64,000 bases of DNA from Xanthomonas sp. 3793 (GCF_024806835.1 NZ_JANTYU010000005.1:1-64000), one strand, 5' to 3'; positions 38,330 to 47,796 are shown, counted from the stretch's first letter. Program-made: numbers and translations. Notes: generated by a model from the sequence alone, not told the origin.

Positions 38330-40297
38330 TCAGTGCTCCACCGCCGCCGACGCGGCTGGCCCCCTGTAGGCGATCAGCGTCGGGGCGTCTGCCACGAAGC
38401 GATCCAGCACCCCGTCGGCAATCTTGACCGGCCCGCCGAAACGCGTGGCGCCGGGAATCGAGGGGATCGCTGCGGCTTCGGCGGCGATCCGCCCGGCATC
38501 GGCGAATGCAACTGAGCCCTGCGCGTCACCGCGATTGGCGGCCTCCAGCCCGGCCGCAGTCTTCTGCAGCGCGCGGCCCCAACCCTCCATCGCCTCCAGC
38601 CAGGGGCGTGATTGTTCGGCAAAGCCCTTGTCAGCGACGCCAGCGCGAATGATCTGCGGCGCGGCAGCGATGTCGTCGGCGGTACGCGCCAATGTTGCAA
38701 TCGCCTGGCTGCGCGCTGCGGCATCGCCCAGTGCGATCGCCTCGCGCACCTGGTCCAGCACGGCCTTCAGGCGTGGTGCCTGCTCCTGCCAGGGCTGGCT
38801 GCCGAAGGTGGGCGCCAGATGCTGGGTATCGAAGAAGGTCAGCAACGCCGCCGTCACCCGCGCATCGCCACCGGCCAGATCGCGCGCCGCTGCATGCCAG
38901 GTGCGTTGCGCGTCGTAGCCGGTGTCGTTCCAGGCGTACGCGGTCAGCCCCATCACCGCCACGCGGCTGGGCACTTCCTGGTTCATCGGGTTGGACACGA
39001 TGCCGGACAGCTCGGCCGACAGCCCGGCCTCGCGCCGCGCATACGGTGCCATCAACAAGCGCCCGGCCGAGGTTTCGAAATCGTTGACCGGGTAGTTGTC
39101 CCACAGCAGCGTCTTGCGGCCGAACGCCTTGGTCGCGGCGCGCGCGTCCGGGATGGAAATGGCCGGCGGCACCACGTCGGTGCCGGTCCACTGCACCACG
39201 ATCTTCGGGTCCAGGTGCTTGCGCAGCGCTTCCTTGTACGGGCTTTCCTTGGCGTCGTAATACTCGGTGGGCACCATGATCAGTTCCGATGCCGCGTCGT
39301 GGCGGGCGACCAGATCGGCCTGCACCAGATTGAGCAGATGCGACTGCGCGATGCCCGCCGCCTGCGCACCGGAATCGCCGAAGGTGGTCTTGTCGCGTTC
39401 GCAGTTCCACTTGGTGTATTCGATATCGTCCAACGCCACATAGAAGCTGCGCACGCCCAGTGCGCGGAACGCATCGAACTTGCGCAGCAGCGCCTTGGCA
39501 TCGGCGGGATCGGAAAAACACACGCTGGGCCCGGGCGAGATCGCATAGACGAAATCGACATGGTTGCGCCTGGCGTTGGCCGCCAGTTTGCCCAGCGCCT
39601 TCAAGGTCGCTTTCGGGTACGGATCGCGCCAGCGGTCGCGCGCGTACGGGTCGTCCTTGGGGCTATAGATGTAGGTATTGGCCTTGGTGCGCGCCAGAAA
39701 ATCGATGTGCTTGCTGCGATCGGCCATCGACCAGGGCGCGCCGTAAAAGCCTTCGATCGTGCCGCGGATCGGCATGGCCGGGTAATCCTGGATGGTCAGC
39801 GCCGGAATGGCTGGCCGCTCCAGCAGCTGACGCAGCGTCTGCACCGCATGGAACAGGCCATCGCTGTCCTGCCCGGCCAGCGTGATCAGGCCACTACCCA
39901 GCGCGACGCTGGTCAGCGTGTAGCCTTCGGCATGGGTGTCCTGCGTCGCCTTGCTGCGCGTCAATGCATCGCGCACCACAGCCGCCTCGCCGGTGCCGAT
40001 GACGATGTGCGGACGGTCGAGCGTGGCCGGCAGGCGCGAAGCGGTGGCGATCTTGCGGACGCCGGCCGCACCGAGCAGGCTGCGCACCAACGCGACCGAG
40101 GTCGGGTCCGCGCCCGGCGCGACGACCAGCACCACCGACTGGCCCAAGGCGATCGTCTCCCCGTCCAGCGCGATCGACACCGGGGTCGGGAACAGCGCCG
40201 GCTGGGTGACCGGCTCGGCCGGCGCAGGTGCGGCCAGTCCTGCCGCCACCAAGACCGAGAGCAGGCGCAGGCCCGACTTCCTGTTGCGTCGCTTCAT
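38330..40297 (-). CDS. GH84 beta-N-acetylglucosaminidase (O-GlcNAcase/hyaluronidase type)
   Basis: A 655-residue exported glycosidase with a signal peptide (LRLLSVLVAAGLAAPAPA). It has a GH20/84-type N-terminal domain (about 35-170), then the GH84 catalytic barrel from IRGTIEGFYGAPWSMADR. SPKDDPYARDRWRDPYP and FYVALDDIEYTKWNC carry the catalytic Asp pair. The C-terminal helical bundle is Ala-rich. It should release GlcNAc from glycans. Two GGTATT boxes upstream suggest control by a GlcNAc-responsive repressor. Confidence 0.92.
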   Translation of the reverse strand: MKRRNRKSGLRLLSVLVAAGLAAPAPAEPVTQPALFPTPVSIALDGETIALGQSVVLVVAPGADPTSVALVRSLLGAAGVRKIATASRLPATLDRPHIVIGTGEAAVVRDALTRSKATQDTHAEGYTLTSVALGSGLITLAGQDSDGLFHAVQTLRQLLERPAIPALTIQDYPAMPIRGTIEGFYGAPWSMADRSKHIDFLARTKANTYIYSPKDDPYARDRWRDPYPKATLKALGKLAANARRNHVDFVYAISPGPSVCFSDPADAKALLRKFDAFRALGVRSFYVALDDIEYTKWNCERDKTTFGDSGAQAAGIAQSHLLNLVQADLVARHDAASELIMVPTEYYDAKESPYKEALRKHLDPKIVVQWTGTDVVPPAISIPDARAATKAFGRKTLLWDNYPVNDFETSAGRLLMAPYARREAGLSAELSGIVSNPMNQEVPSRVAVMGLTAYAWNDTGYDAQRTWHAAARDLAGGDARVTAALLTFFDTQHLAPTFGSQPWQEQAPRLKAVLDQVREAIALGDAAARSQAIATLARTADDIAAAPQIIRAGVADKGFAEQSRPWLEAMEGWGRALQKTAAGLEAANRGDAQGSVAFADAGRIAAEAAAIPSIPGATRFGGPVKIADGVLDRFVADAPTLIAYRGPAASAAVEH

Positions 40298-40307
40298 GTC
40301 CGAACTC

Positions 40308-40325
40308 CGGTATTGGAATGGTATT
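40308..40325. promoter_or_regulatory. NagQ-like operator box 1
   Basis: CGGTATT-GGAA-TGGTATT: two direct 7-mers separated by 4 bases, 11 bases start to start, lying 11-28 bases before the glycosidase ATG. I recall TGGTATT repeats 4 bases apart being described for NagQ of Xanthomonas campestris; this was not checked. Confidence 0.55.
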
Positions 40326-40461
40326 ACAGCCTAGAGTAGGCAACTCGTTGCGCGGCGACAAGCGTGTCTTGGCCTTTGGGGGTCGAGCCTGGTTTGGCCT
40401 GCTTGCCAAGCGCGTCTGCGCCGCGTGGGTGGAATGGAACCAGGCGCGCCGCTCGTCGGTG

Positions 40462-40479
40462 CGGTATTGAAATGGTATG
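40462..40479. promoter_or_regulatory. NagQ-like operator box 2
   Basis: CGGTATT-GAAA-TGGTATG, the same two-copy pattern as box 1 with identical 4-base spacing, 154 bases farther from the glycosidase gene. Recurrence of the spacing supports a real tandem operator. Confidence 0.45.
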
Positions 40480-41003
40480 CCAAGCGGGACGCTTGGCTTT
40501 GTCAGGACTACGGTTCCGGTATCAGCGACCCCGCCGCCAGGCCACCTCTTCAGATGGCACGTGGGCGTCTTCGACGCTCGATCAGAGAGCGGCTAGCAGA
40601 ACGTGACCCGCCGAGGCCTCACGCTGCGCAGGAACCGACCTGGGTCCATGGCCCGTCTAAGGCGTTGATCGCATGGGCAGACGCGTCTGCGCCGCGTCAT
40701 TGCCGGCCAGGGGCAGTTATTCCCGCAGTTCCGTGTTGCTCGCAACACGGCGTCGCCGCATGCATCGATCGATCGGCGTGTGCGGCGCAGGAACTCATGC
40801 GTGCGTGAATGACGCCGCCGCTACGCCAGTGGCAGGGGCGTTGCGGCCGCACCGGTTTGCCTGCACCGCGGGATTGCCCAACGCATCCATCAATCGGCGC
40901 ATGCACTGTCAGCGTTGAGAAGTCCTGATGCGCGCCGCACTGCCGTCAGCATCTTTCAGCAAGCAGCAGAGGCGCCGCAACGCAGCGCCACGCGCGACAG
41001 GGC
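40480..41003. other. Intergenic region between the GH84 and glnB genes
   Basis: About 520 bases with no convincing gene. A 16-base word CGCGTCTGCGCCGCGT at 40682-40697 repeats one at 40411-40426, and two similar ATC-rich words lie near 40760 and 40880. These may be decayed duplicates. No RNA gene was recognised. Confidence 0.4.
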
Positions 41004-41417
<414 letters not shown>

Positions 41418-41529
41418 TCACCTCGGCCCACAGCCGAATGGGACTATCCTTACCGCCTGCCGACTGCCTTGCCGATGTCCCGTGAGTGACGGCCTGCACT
41501 AGGCTTCCTACGGACCTGCGGAGAACACC

Positions 41530-41814
41530 ATGATCGATTTCAATCAGCTCGACGACCTCGCCCGCCGCCTCAGCGACCTGGTGCCGCCGGGCCTGCGCCA
41601 GTCGCGCGAAGAATTGCAGAGCACCTTCAAGGGCGCGCTACAGGCCGGCCTGGGCAAGCTGGACCTGGTCACCCGCGAAGAATTCGACGTGCAACGCGCG
41701 GTACTGCTGCGCACGCGCGAAAAGCTCGACGCGCTGGAGCAGGCCGTTGCCGCACTGGAAGCGCGCGCATCCGGCGCATCGCCCAGTGCGGTGCCCGGTT
41801 CCGACACTCCCTGA
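41530..41814 (+). CDS. ubiK: UbiK accessory factor (YqiC/BMFP family)
   Basis: A 94-residue helical protein (MIDFNQLDDLARRLSDLVPPG, then FDVQRAVLLRTREKLDALEQAVAALEAR), the amphipathic helix plus coiled coil of the BMFP family. UbiK helps the ubiquinone biosynthesis complex in E. coli. It is 15 bases upstream of comM and probably shares its promoter, so the island insertion would leave ubiK itself intact. Confidence 0.9.
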   Translation: MIDFNQLDDLARRLSDLVPPGLRQSREELQSTFKGALQAGLGKLDLVTREEFDVQRAVLLRTREKLDALEQAVAALEARASGASPSAVPGSDTP

Positions 41815-41829
41815 CCCGAGCCTTCCACC

Positions 41830-42480
41830 ATGAGTCTGGCGCTGGTGCACAGCCGTGCCCGCGTGGGGGTGCACGCACCTGAAGTTCGGGTGGAAGTGCA
41901 TCTCTCCGGCGGCCTTCCCTCCACCCAGATCGTGGGCCTGCCCGAGGCGGCGGTGCGCGAATCGCGCGAGCGCGTACGTGCCGCCCTGCTCTGCGCACAA
42001 TTCGAATTCCCGGCCCGTCGGATCACCATCAATCTGGCGCCGGCGGATCTGCCCAAGGACGGCGGCCGCTTCGATCTGCCGATCGCACTCGGCATTCTTG
42101 CGGCCAGTGGCCAGATCGATCGGCAGGCGCTGGCCGATTACGAATTCATCGGCGAACTCGCGCTGACCGGCGAGCTGCGTGGCGTCGATGGCGTGTTGCC
42201 GGCCGCCCTGGCTGCCGCGCAGGCCGGGCGGCGGCTCATCGTGCCGCTGGCCAATGGCGCCGAGGCCGCCATTGCCGGGCACGTCCAGGCCTTTACCGCG
42301 CGCACCCTGCTGGAAGTCTGCGCCGCGCTCAACGGCACCCGGCAGGCGCCTGCTGCCGAGCTGGCGGTTGCCGCCGTGGGCGCACCTGCACTACCCGACA
42401 TGGCCGACGTGCGTGGCCAGCCACATGCGCGCCGCGCACTGGAGATCGCCGCAGCCGGCGGCCACCACCTGTTCATATGA
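41830..42480 (+). pseudogene. comM: comM, 5' part cut by a genomic island
   Basis: ComM is a hexameric AAA+ helicase for branch migration in natural transformation. This part encodes the N-terminal S5-like domain (MSLALVHSRARVGVHAPEVRVEV, GLPSTQIVGLPEAAVRESRERVR). It runs to ARRALEIAAAGGHHL (214 codons), then reads two island codons and stops at TGA 42478-42480. The Walker A loop lies on the other side of the island, so this fragment has no ATPase site. The 3' part resumes in frame at 50868; together they encode 506 residues, normal for ComM. Confidence 0.95.
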
Positions 42481-42491
42481 TAGCCGTTTAA
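42474..42491 (+). repeat. Left inverted end of the island (attL half of attP)
   Basis: Reads CATATGATAGCCGTTTAA. It matches the reverse complement of 50850-50867 at 16 of 18 positions, the first 11 exactly. The TT directly outside (42472-42473) is the likely crossover dinucleotide. Confidence 0.85.
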
Positions 42492-42605
42492 CCGGCAGAC
42501 GGCGGACGCCCCCCGGTATCACTGAAGCTCCGCGCCCGGCGTCATTGGTTGCAACACCCCGGCAGAACTGCAAACCTCCTAAGCCCAAAGGCTAAGGACG
42601 GTAAG

Positions 42606-43733
42606 ATGGGCATGTACGATGAGTTGAAGGACGCTCTTGAAGCAGAAGAGCGTCGATCGGTAGGGGACAGCTTTGGAGGGACCGGTGCTCGCTCGGTCTT
42701 CAGCCTCGAACCGGCGTACCAGGCGTTGATGCGTGGCGTCGCCGACTACCCGTCGGACCCTCTCGGCGCGCTTCTGGTGGACCTAGGACGACAAGTGCAC
42801 GAGTCCCGCCTCTTCCGGTGGCTGATCTGCGATGCAATGCGGTTCGCATTCCTGATTGAGCTGACCAACATCCGGGTCTCGTCAACAAAGAAGAAGACGC
42901 GTTGGATTCCGGTCCCCACAAGTCCGAACACTTCTATGAGCTTTGGATTAACGCCACCCTTCGATCAGGCTCACGATCCACGCGCTTCCAGCTACGCAGA
43001 CTGCTATCAGATGTTCGGTGACGTGCTCCAACTTCTTCTTAACGACATGGAGTTCCGAGCCACGGCTCTCACTCTTGCTGGTCGCAATGGAGAGTGGACC
43101 TACCCGTTGACTTACCAAGTGGAGGGCGCTCCCCACGTTCACACCAGCACAAACGTCCGGAAAGCTGACCTCACCGACCTGAACTGGCTATTGAAGGTCG
43201 AAGGTCTCTTGATGCAAGCATCTAGCCCCGGGGTCGCTCCTGTCCTTGATATGGACACAGTCAAGAAGATCCGAACTAAGGCATATCGTACAGACAGAGC
43301 TCAAACTGGTAGTACACAGACAAACCGCGCAAAGCGATGGGAGGCATCCTTTCACGACTATCAGTATGCAAATGTCGAGTCATGCTGGTCGGTTGAGAGG
43401 GCACTACTCGAGTCACTTGCTGACTTCTCTGGATTTCCTTCGCACGCCCGTGCACTGCTAGTCGCGCATGGTCTCGCGCTAGCTGTGTGGAACACGCGAT
43501 GCTGCCCCGTCACGCTACAGGTGCATGCGTTTGCTGACTTCTCCACACAAATGTCGATAGGTAAATCGGACTTTCATGTAGGACACCTCCATCCTTTGAA
43601 GACAGGTGGTAGGCACGTGGGACCCAACGTGGCGTGGCTCTCGCGAGACGGTAATCGAATCCAGGGCGATCTATCGCTCCATGATGCCCACCTGCTCATA
43701 CGTACCATCGCCAACCGACTTGCCCGCCTCTAG
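42606..43733 (+). CDS. Probable HNH restriction endonuclease
   Basis: A 375-residue island protein. Near its C-terminus (about 322-357) the pattern GHLHPLKTGG...GPNVAW...DGNRIQGDLS matches an HNH nuclease fold: His of GHL, then the two Asn-containing segments. The rest is not recognised. It starts at ATG 42606, with AAGGA about 8 bases upstream. It lies 68 bases before a DNA adenine methyltransferase gene on the same strand, the usual layout for a type II restriction-modification pair. That function is inference from motif plus neighbour. Confidence 0.65.
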   Translation: MGMYDELKDALEAEERRSVGDSFGGTGARSVFSLEPAYQALMRGVADYPSDPLGALLVDLGRQVHESRLFRWLICDAMRFAFLIELTNIRVSSTKKKTRWIPVPTSPNTSMSFGLTPPFDQAHDPRASSYADCYQMFGDVLQLLLNDMEFRATALTLAGRNGEWTYPLTYQVEGAPHVHTSTNVRKADLTDLNWLLKVEGLLMQASSPGVAPVLDMDTVKKIRTKAYRTDRAQTGSTQTNRAKRWEASFHDYQYANVESCWSVERALLESLADFSGFPSHARALLVAHGLALAVWNTRCCPVTLQVHAFADFSTQMSIGKSDFHVGHLHPLKTGGRHVGPNVAWLSRDGNRIQGDLSLHDAHLLIRTIANRLARL

Positions 43734-43801
43734 CCCGGCTGCAGCGACGTGATCCGAAGAGGCTAGGGATAGCCGGCGCGGACAGGCAACGCTATCATTC
43801 C

Positions 43802-45757
43802 ATGATCTGTTTTTCGGCTAGAGCCAACCAGTTCATGAAATCTACCCCCGACTCTTCGTACCAGCCCAGCCAGGCTTTCGCGGAGCTACGAAACTACCTG
43901 GCTGGGCGAGCGCTAGGGATTAGTCGCGACTCCTCGCTGATGCACGAGATCGTGAAGTGCATGTTCTGCGTCTCCGTATTCCCGGATCTTGCTGGTAAGA
44001 CATCTCCGGAAGATTGCGCTACGGCTTATCGAGAAGCTTTCCGCAAGGTGGCTGCAATGCGTCAGACCGTCTTTAAGCGCGATGAAGAGTTACTGCTGGA
44101 CCCAGGCTCTATCCATCAGGTGGACAAAGTGCTGTCGCGCTTCGACTTTGAGAGTGAACAGCAAGATCCGCTTAGTGAGCTTTATCAAGTTTTTGTGTCG
44201 AATGAGGTACGAGGAAGAGAGGGGCAGTTCTTCACTCCCACCGTAGCCGTCCAGTGGATCGTGGAAGCACTCGACCCTCAACTGGGCGAACGGATCATCG
44301 ATCCCGCCTGTGGTGCGGGAAGCTTCCTGAGCTATGCAGCTCGGCATATGCGAGCAAACGGCGCCCCACGAGAAAAAATTGTGAAGTCGCTGCATGGCAT
44401 TGAGAAGGATCGCTACCTCGCAGACCTAGCCTCTACCCACATCGCTCTTACGTCGCTTGTACCTGGCAATGTAGTGTGCGCGGACTCTATTGAGCGACGC
44501 ATGGAGTCAGGAGCGTCGATCCCCTTTGAGCTTGACGGAACGTTCGACGTAGTCGTGACGAACCCTCCGTTCGGCTCTAAAATCAAAGTTGGTACAGAAG
44601 CTACCCTGCGTGGGTTTGATCTCGCTCACAAGTGGTCGAGGAAGCGAGACAGTACGATCTTTACTCGTACCGATAAGATGGCTCCCAGCCCTATGCCTCA
44701 GATCCTTTTCCTGGAGCTATGTTTGAGATTGCTGAAGCCAGGTGGCAGGATGGGTGTGGTTCTTCCTGAAAGCATGCTATCCAACACATCGTCGGGATAC
44801 ATCAGCCAGTACCTCCTAGACAAGGCGCACCTTGAGGCAGTTGTTGGCATGCCCGAAAACTTGTTCAAGACGTCCGGCAGTGGCGGCACCCACACAAAGA
44901 CCTGCCTTGTAATTGCGAAAAAGAAGGCGCGTAGCAGCAAGAGCACGAGCGTGTTCATGGCTGAAGCGAAGTGGTGCGGTCATGACAGCCGGGGCTCTCG
45001 CATCCCCAATAACGACATTCCTGAGATCTTGAAGAACTTTAGGAAGAGCGAGAAATCACTTAAGAGCTCGCCTCTCGGATACCGACTCAAAGAGTCAGAC
45101 ATAGTCTCCAACGTCATTTCGCCACGCTACTATGAGCCGAGCTCGGCGAAGGGCTTATCTGAACTCAAAGCTACGCACGACCTTGTCCTGATCTCAGAAC
45201 TCGTAAAGGACGGCGTGCTTGAGTTTGACACTGGCATTGAGGTGGGCAAGCTCGCTTACGGAACCGGCGACATCCCGTTTGTACGTACTTCGGACATCTC
45301 CAACTGGGAGATCAAGCTTGATGCAAAGCAGGGTGTGTCCGAGGAGATCTACGAGGCTTCGCGCGCTAAGCTGGATGTCAAGGAAGGCGACATCCTCATG
45401 GTTAGGGACGGAACATATTTGATTGGCACTTGTGGATTCATCTCTAAGTACGATGAGCGAATCGTCTATCAGAGCCACATCTACAAGATCCGCGTGAAGA
45501 AGCCAGACGTGATCTCGCCCTACCTGCTTCTTGCCGCACTCAGTTGCAAGCCAGTAATTAAGCAGATCCAAGCCAAACGTTTCACTCAGGACATCATCGA
45601 CACATTGGGTAACCGGGTTTACGAGCTTGTTCTACCCATTCCCAAAGACGCGGCTAAGAGGAAGAGCGTTGAGAAGATGGTGAAGAAGTGCATCGTTGAC
45701 CGTGTAGAAGCTCGAGAGCTTGCGAGGTCGGCTCGAGAAGAGATCTGCTCTAGCTAA
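43802..45757 (+). CDS. N6-adenine DNA methyltransferase with fused specificity domain
   Basis: A 651-residue HsdM-like methyltransferase. REGQFFTPTVAVQWIVEAL precedes motif I DPACGAGSFLSYAARH (about 167-182), and the catalytic motif IV is NPPFGSK (about 254-260). From about residue 465 it continues into a type I S-subunit-like target recognition domain (IPFVRTSDISNW, LMVRDGTYLIGTCGF). This M-plus-S architecture is common in type II systems with separate nucleases. The first ATG (43802) has no ribosome site; the ATG at 43835 is an equal choice. The 3' end overlaps the convergent resolvase by 4 bases. Confidence 0.85.
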   Translation: MICFSARANQFMKSTPDSSYQPSQAFAELRNYLAGRALGISRDSSLMHEIVKCMFCVSVFPDLAGKTSPEDCATAYREAFRKVAAMRQTVFKRDEELLLDPGSIHQVDKVLSRFDFESEQQDPLSELYQVFVSNEVRGREGQFFTPTVAVQWIVEALDPQLGERIIDPACGAGSFLSYAARHMRANGAPREKIVKSLHGIEKDRYLADLASTHIALTSLVPGNVVCADSIERRMESGASIPFELDGTFDVVVTNPPFGSKIKVGTEATLRGFDLAHKWSRKRDSTIFTRTDKMAPSPMPQILFLELCLRLLKPGGRMGVVLPESMLSNTSSGYISQYLLDKAHLEAVVGMPENLFKTSGSGGTHTKTCLVIAKKKARSSKSTSVFMAEAKWCGHDSRGSRIPNNDIPEILKNFRKSEKSLKSSPLGYRLKESDIVSNVISPRYYEPSSAKGLSELKATHDLVLISELVKDGVLEFDTGIEVGKLAYGTGDIPFVRTSDISNWEIKLDAKQGVSEEIYEASRAKLDVKEGDILMVRDGTYLIGTCGFISKYDERIVYQSHIYKIRVKKPDVISPYLLLAALSCKPVIKQIQAKRFTQDIIDTLGNRVYELVLPIPKDAAKRKSVEKMVKKCIVDRVEARELARSAREEICSS

Positions 45758-46443
45758 ATCTTTTCGCGTTGCCTAGCACCCGAACGTTGCTCAACGGAGC
45801 GGACCGCAGCTGCGGTCCACTCCTTCCCTCTTGCTGTGCGGCTACCCGATTGGTTCAGTGCAGCGGCTATACGCCTGAAAGAGGTCATCCCGCTTGCTCT
45901 AAGAGCGGTGACCGCAGGCGCCATTCGAGCCGCGAACTCGTCTGCTTGCTTGACCCTAGCGGCAGTTCCTAGCACACCGGCAGACCTGATGCCCGGGTTT
46001 CCTAACTTCGTTCCCCGTGACTTTGCTGCCTGTAGTGCAGCCTTAGTCCGTTGAGATACCAGGTCACGCTCATACTCCGCCATGGCAGCGATCACATGTA
46101 TCGTGAACTTGTTGGCGGACGGCATGTCCGCCGCAACGAACTCGACGCCTGATTCCATCAGTTGCGCGATAAAGCTCAAGTTGCGGGACAGACGGTCGAG
46201 TTTCGCAATCACTAGAGTCGCGCGCTGCTGCCTACACGCTTGCAACGCATTTGCTAGCCCAGTTCTGTCCGAGCGTCCTCCTGACTCCACATCCTCAAAC
46301 GCCCCCACTAGATCTCCAGACACGGTGCGCACGTAGTCAATGACACTTGTTGACTGAGCCGCCAATCCAAGCCCGCTACGTCGCTGCACCTGAGTCGAAA
46401 CCCTGTAGTACCCGATAAAACTTGTCATTCGTATGGTTTCCAA
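45754..46443 (-). CDS. Small serine recombinase (resolvase/invertase family)
   Basis: The 229 residues have the resolvase catalytic domain: FIGYYRVSTQVQRRSGLGLAAQ with the nucleophilic Ser near residue 16, VIAKLDRLSRNLSFIAQLME, and AEYERDLVSQRTKAAL. A C-terminal HTH-like segment (SFRRIAAALNQSGSRTARGKEWTAAAV) follows. It is much shorter than the island integrase and lacks a zinc ribbon. It could resolve element dimers or invert DNA inside the island. No crossover sites were recognised. It may start at the Met five codons in (46428). Confidence 0.88.
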   Translation of the reverse strand: METIRMTSFIGYYRVSTQVQRRSGLGLAAQSTSVIDYVRTVSGDLVGAFEDVESGGRSDRTGLANALQACRQQRATLVIAKLDRLSRNLSFIAQLMESGVEFVAADMPSANKFTIHVIAAMAEYERDLVSQRTKAALQAAKSRGTKLGNPGIRSAGVLGTAARVKQADEFAARMAPAVTALRASGMTSFRRIAAALNQSGSRTARGKEWTAAAVRSVEQRSGARQREKI

Positions 46444-46542
46444 ACGCCCGTATTGTTTTCATATAACATAAACCCGCAAGCGCGACGGAGGCTGCCGCCC
46501 TAAGCTGCGGCGGAAGGCGGCGCTTGTAGGGCACATTGAGCC

Positions 46543-47490
46543 TTACTCGCACATGCCCTCATTAACATGCGATGCCCACTGGCGCTCGTCCAGATTGTCG
46601 TTTACGGAAACTCCAACGCAAGCGACCACAGTTGCGCTTCGCCACGGTACGGAACATCCGGAATTTCCACACGAAGCCGGATCACCGTCTACGGAGGATG
46701 AGTACTCTTCGGACGGCGCTGCCAGTGGTAAATAACCAGCCGAGACAAGCTGCTCTCTCACCTGCTCATAGCTTCCTTCGCGGAAAGAAGCTGAGGACTC
46801 GACCCGTGGACTGGACGTGGCACCGGGCTGCGCGATGTCTTGTATCGCCTCTTGCACATCTTGCTTACCCTGGCTTTCCTGCGAACGCACCTCAACTCCA
46901 CGGAGCGACTCAGCCTGACCGCCCTTAACCTGCTCATACGGCTCAATATCAGTAAAGCGGAGTTTGAACGTCGGATCATCCATTGACCCTCGTTCTGTCA
47001 GGCTTGATTCCCAAACGCCTCTATCAGTTTCCGGATGCATAAGGAACTTGCCACTAAATCTAACGCGGTCCCCCACCTTCATGTTGGAGAGAACATTGAA
47101 GAGCGGATGGTTTGGGGTGATCAACGACCCGGTATCGACGTCTGAAATCCGATTGCCTACCGTGCCAAAGGCAGCTTCGAAGCCATCAATGGTCGCGCTG
47201 ATGTCCACAGACACCACATCTCCTCCTTGATCCGTACTGATGTCAGTGATGTTACCTACCCATCCCCTGACGCCTTGCTTGGAAAAAGACACTCGGGAGC
47301 TATTGCATTCATTGAACGCGCGAGACCGCTGGATGTCATTGATCCCGCTGTTGTAAGCGTACTTGCACTCACGATTCAGTCCGAAGAACGCCTTCTGGGC
47401 ATCCGGGTAAGTGACCTTAGAGTCCTCCGCAGAGCAACCCACCAAACTCAACAAGCCAAGAGCTAACACCCCAACGCGCTTGAAGCTCAT
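46543..47490 (-). CDS. Island-encoded lipoprotein of unknown function
   Basis: A 315-residue product with a lipoprotein signal (VGVLALGLLSLVGC, lipobox ending at Cys 19). A region resembling an OB-like or tRNA_anti-like fold may lie at about 75-170 (VRGWVGNITDISTDQGGDVVSVDIS then VGDRVRFSGKFLMH). A low-complexity Gln/Ser stretch and a Cys-containing tail (DPASCGNSGCSVPW) follow. The fold suggestion is weak. Divergent from the small HTH gene. Cargo genes of islands often include such envelope proteins. Confidence 0.65.
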   Translation of the reverse strand: MSFKRVGVLALGLLSLVGCSAEDSKVTYPDAQKAFFGLNRECKYAYNSGINDIQRSRAFNECNSSRVSFSKQGVRGWVGNITDISTDQGGDVVSVDISATIDGFEAAFGTVGNRISDVDTGSLITPNHPLFNVLSNMKVGDRVRFSGKFLMHPETDRGVWESSLTERGSMDDPTFKLRFTDIEPYEQVKGGQAESLRGVEVRSQESQGKQDVQEAIQDIAQPGATSSPRVESSASFREGSYEQVREQLVSAGYLPLAAPSEEYSSSVDGDPASCGNSGCSVPWRSATVVACVGVSVNDNLDERQWASHVNEGMCE

Positions 47491-47574
47491 ACGACCCCAC
47501 CCAGAAAAGATACCTATAAGTAGTCTACCTGTGAATCTGTAGAGGTAAAAGGAGCGGTCTTCTAGGGTGAGCTG
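47491..47574. promoter_or_regulatory. Divergent control region with inverted repeat
   Basis: Between the lipoprotein and HTH genes, TCTAC and GTAGA form an inverted repeat with a 10-base gap at about 47521-47540, near A/T-rich promoter-like words (TATAAG, TTATAG on the other strand). This is a plausible autoregulatory operator for the HTH protein. Confidence 0.4.
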
Positions 47575-47796
47575 ATGACTTCTCCCCTCCTAAAACAGCT
47601 GGGAACAGCGCTACGCAAGCGTCGTATAGCAGCCGACTACAGTCAGGAGAGCTTCGCCGACTACATCGGCATGCATCGGACGTACTACAGCGCCATAGAA
47701 CGCGGCGAGAAGAACTTGCAACTAGACACCCTGGAGAAGATCTGCAAAGGACTCGGCTGCAAGCCGTGGGAAGTTCTTCGCGACGCTGACGGCTAG
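47575..47796 (+). CDS. Small XRE-type HTH regulator, controller-protein-like
   Basis: A 73-residue protein that is almost entirely one Cro/C1-type HTH: LGTALRKRRIAADYSQESFADYIGMHRTYYSAIERGEKNLQLDTLEKICKGL positions the five helices, with the recognition helix around HRTYYSAIERG. Size and sequence style match controller (C) proteins of restriction-modification systems. The R-M genes are 1.8 kb away rather than adjacent, so it may instead regulate the element itself. Confidence 0.85.
   Translation: MTSPLLKQLGTALRKRRIAADYSQESFADYIGMHRTYYSAIERGEKNLQLDTLEKICKGLGCKPWEVLRDADG

Noticed and set aside
40411..40697. Repeated 16-base word CGCGTCTGCGCCGCGT as a mobile-element end
   Set aside because: Only two copies, no inverted partner, no transposase and no target duplication.
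42470..42480. TCATATG shared by both junctions as a 7-bp direct-repeat attachment core
   Set aside because: Joining through TCATATG puts comM out of frame. The shared word arises because the inverted ends are self-symmetric (CATATG); TT is the only core that restores the frame.
45754..46443. Small serine recombinase as the island integrase
   Set aside because: The 616-residue serine integrase lies at the island end with a zinc ribbon and recombinase domain; the small one is internal and resolvase-sized.
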